Of a DNA stretch of 5,844 nt, positions 5,420 to 5,844 are shown piece by piece. The position numbers and the translations under genes were made by a program. A model generated the notes under the pieces. The model was not told where the DNA came from, ran no database searches, and saw nothing but the letters and a program-made list of their open reading frames with translations. Each line of letters opens with the position of its first letter. Position 1 is the first letter of the stretch. Source of the stretch: Paludibacter sp. (GTDB lineage Bacteria > Bacteroidota > Bacteroidia > Bacteroidales > Paludibacteraceae). The stretch is taken from the NCBI GenBank assembly GCA_018054805.1, contig JAGPIU010000079.1, positions 1 through 5,844 of the forward strand. Reading direction: 5' to 3'.

Positions 5420-5450
5420 ATTACAATTAGTTTATGATTATAATTGTAAT
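5420..5450. promoter_or_regulatory. Perfect 10-bp inverted repeat upstream of the symporter promoter
   Basis: ATTACAATTA (5420-5429) and TAATTGTAAT (5441-5450) are exact reverse complements separated by 11 nt. The centre lies about 50 bp upstream of the -7 element at 5485, a position suited to a transcription-factor site. The arms are AT-rich, which weakens the case. Confidence 0.4.
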
Positions 5451-5484
5451 GATTTGGTTTTTCGAAGATTGCTAAATTATTTTG

Positions 5485-5492
5485 TATATTTG
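5485..5492 (+). promoter_or_regulatory. Bacteroidota -7 promoter element (TATATTTG) for the symporter gene
   Basis: Exact TAnnTTTG match, followed by TAAGC. It predicts a transcription start near 5498 and a leader of about 90 nt to the ATG at 5588. No clear -33 element is seen at standard spacing. Confidence 0.55.
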
Positions 5493-5521
5493 TAAGCTGA
5501 TTTTCGAAATGCCTTTGTTGT

Positions 5522-5537
5522 ATGAATAATTATTCAT
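5522..5537. promoter_or_regulatory. Perfect 16-bp palindrome in the symporter leader
   Basis: ATGAATAATTATTCAT is a perfect palindrome about 30 bp downstream of the -7 element, so it would lie in the transcribed leader or just after the start site. This is a position where a dimeric repressor could block transcription. Confidence 0.4.
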
Positions 5538-5542
5538 CTCGT

Positions 5543-5560
5543 CGTTGATGTCTTTCAACG
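5543..5560 (+). promoter_or_regulatory. Small stem-loop in the symporter leader
   Basis: CGTTGA (5543-5548) pairs with TCAACG (5555-5560) around a 6-nt TGTCTT loop. It sits 27 nt before the start codon, directly after the 16-bp palindrome. It is a short stem, and no known riboswitch class is recognised. Confidence 0.3.
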
Positions 5561-5587
5561 CATAGTTATCTCAAAATATATGTCAAT

Positions 5588-5844
5588 ATGAGAAAACCGC
5601 TGCTTCTATTGTTTAGTTTTTTTGTTGCATTACCTTTGTTTTCGCAGGAAGCCGGAGGAGGTTTTCAGGAGGATGTGAATCAGTTATTCATACCTCTTTT
5701 GAAATTGCTCGACACAATTCTGTTTTGGGATCCTTTTGCTGCTATGGGTTTTGACTTTGGAGTGAAAATTCCATTTATAATCATTTGGCTTATTTTCGGA
5801 GCTGTTTTCTTTACGATTTATCTTCGGTTTATAAACCTGCGGGG
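5588..5844 (+). CDS. Alanine/glycine:cation symporter (AGCS) family protein, N-terminal fragment
   Basis: These are the first 85 codons plus two bases of a gene cut by the right edge. AGCS proteins are inner-membrane transporters that bring in alanine or glycine with sodium or protons. The sequence starts with a signal-peptide-like segment (MRKPLLLLFSFFVALPLFSQ), then a short soluble stretch (EAGGGFQEDVNQLFIPLLKLLDTILFWDPF). A hydrophobic helix follows (IPFIIIWLIFGAVFFTI, about 61-77), and the fragment ends YLRFINLRG. The pattern of a WDPF stretch, a hydrophobic helix with WLxxGAxFFT, then RFINLRG matches the start of the AGCS domain as I recall it. The N-terminal signal-like extension is absent from the short bacterial AGCS proteins but occurs in longer members. 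The start has no Shine-Dalgarno sequence; the ATG is chosen because it directly precedes the signal-like segment. With most of the protein missing, family assignment is probable, not certain. Confidence 0.75.
   Translation, partial: MRKPLLLLFSFFVALPLFSQEAGGGFQEDVNQLFIPLLKLLDTILFWDPFAAMGFDFGVKIPFIIIWLIFGAVFFTIYLRFINLR

Noticed and set aside
1..5844. tRNA, rRNA, transposase, toxin-antitoxin or phage-defence genes
   Set aside because: I looked for them on both strands and saw no supporting sequence. The genes present are a methyltransferase of the PrmA family (translation, not DNA modification), envelope proteins and a transporter.

Overview
The window looks like chromosomal DNA from a member of the Bacteroidota, probably class Bacteroidia; I cannot resolve it to genus. 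The evidence is: promoter elements of the phylum-specific TAnnTTTG type upstream of genes, AT-rich leaders without Shine-Dalgarno sequences at four of five starts, signal peptides ending in A/S-Q, a PrmA with a GTGHHETT motif, and an OmpP1/FadL-type barrel of the kind common in this phylum.

Layout. Positions 1-178 (minus) hold the first 59 codons of a secreted protein that runs off the left edge. Positions 179-634 are non-coding and contain its promoter, a rho-independent terminator (330-369) and a 246-bp nested inverted-repeat element (375-620) ending 15 bp past the prmA stop codon. prmA (ribosomal protein L11 methyltransferase) is at 635-1474 (minus). The 544-bp divergent intergenic region 1475-2018 carries the prmA promoter, a composite palindromic repeat with a perfect 23-bp stem (1665-1721), and candidate promoters for the plus-strand genes. 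A probable two-gene transcription unit follows: a 522-residue secreted low-complexity protein (2019-3587), then a FadL/OmpP1-like outer-membrane barrel (3675-5255), closed by a strong terminator (5288-5320). After a 332-bp intergenic region with a promoter and several palindromes, positions 5588-5844 hold the first 85 codons of an alanine/glycine:cation symporter family protein that runs off the right edge.

How the genes relate. prmA is a housekeeping translation-modification gene with no visible functional tie to its neighbours. The low-complexity protein and the FadL-like barrel are both predicted to be exported, lie 87 bp apart on the same strand, and have no visible terminator or promoter between them, so I infer that they are co-expressed and act at the cell envelope. 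The symporter is probably a separate unit with its own leader.

The most interesting part is the 522-aa protein. It has a short acidic segment with three Bacteroides-type O-glycosylation sequons, a Tyr/Trp/Gly-rich block with seven consecutive Gly-Tyr dipeptides, and a ~280-residue Ser/Thr/Arg-rich tail ending in Ser runs and an Arg/Gly-rich terminus. It also has the only strong Shine-Dalgarno sequence in the window, which is unusual for this phylum. I see no CRISPR array, tRNA, rRNA, transposase or intact mobile element. I cannot show that a new defence or mobile system is present.
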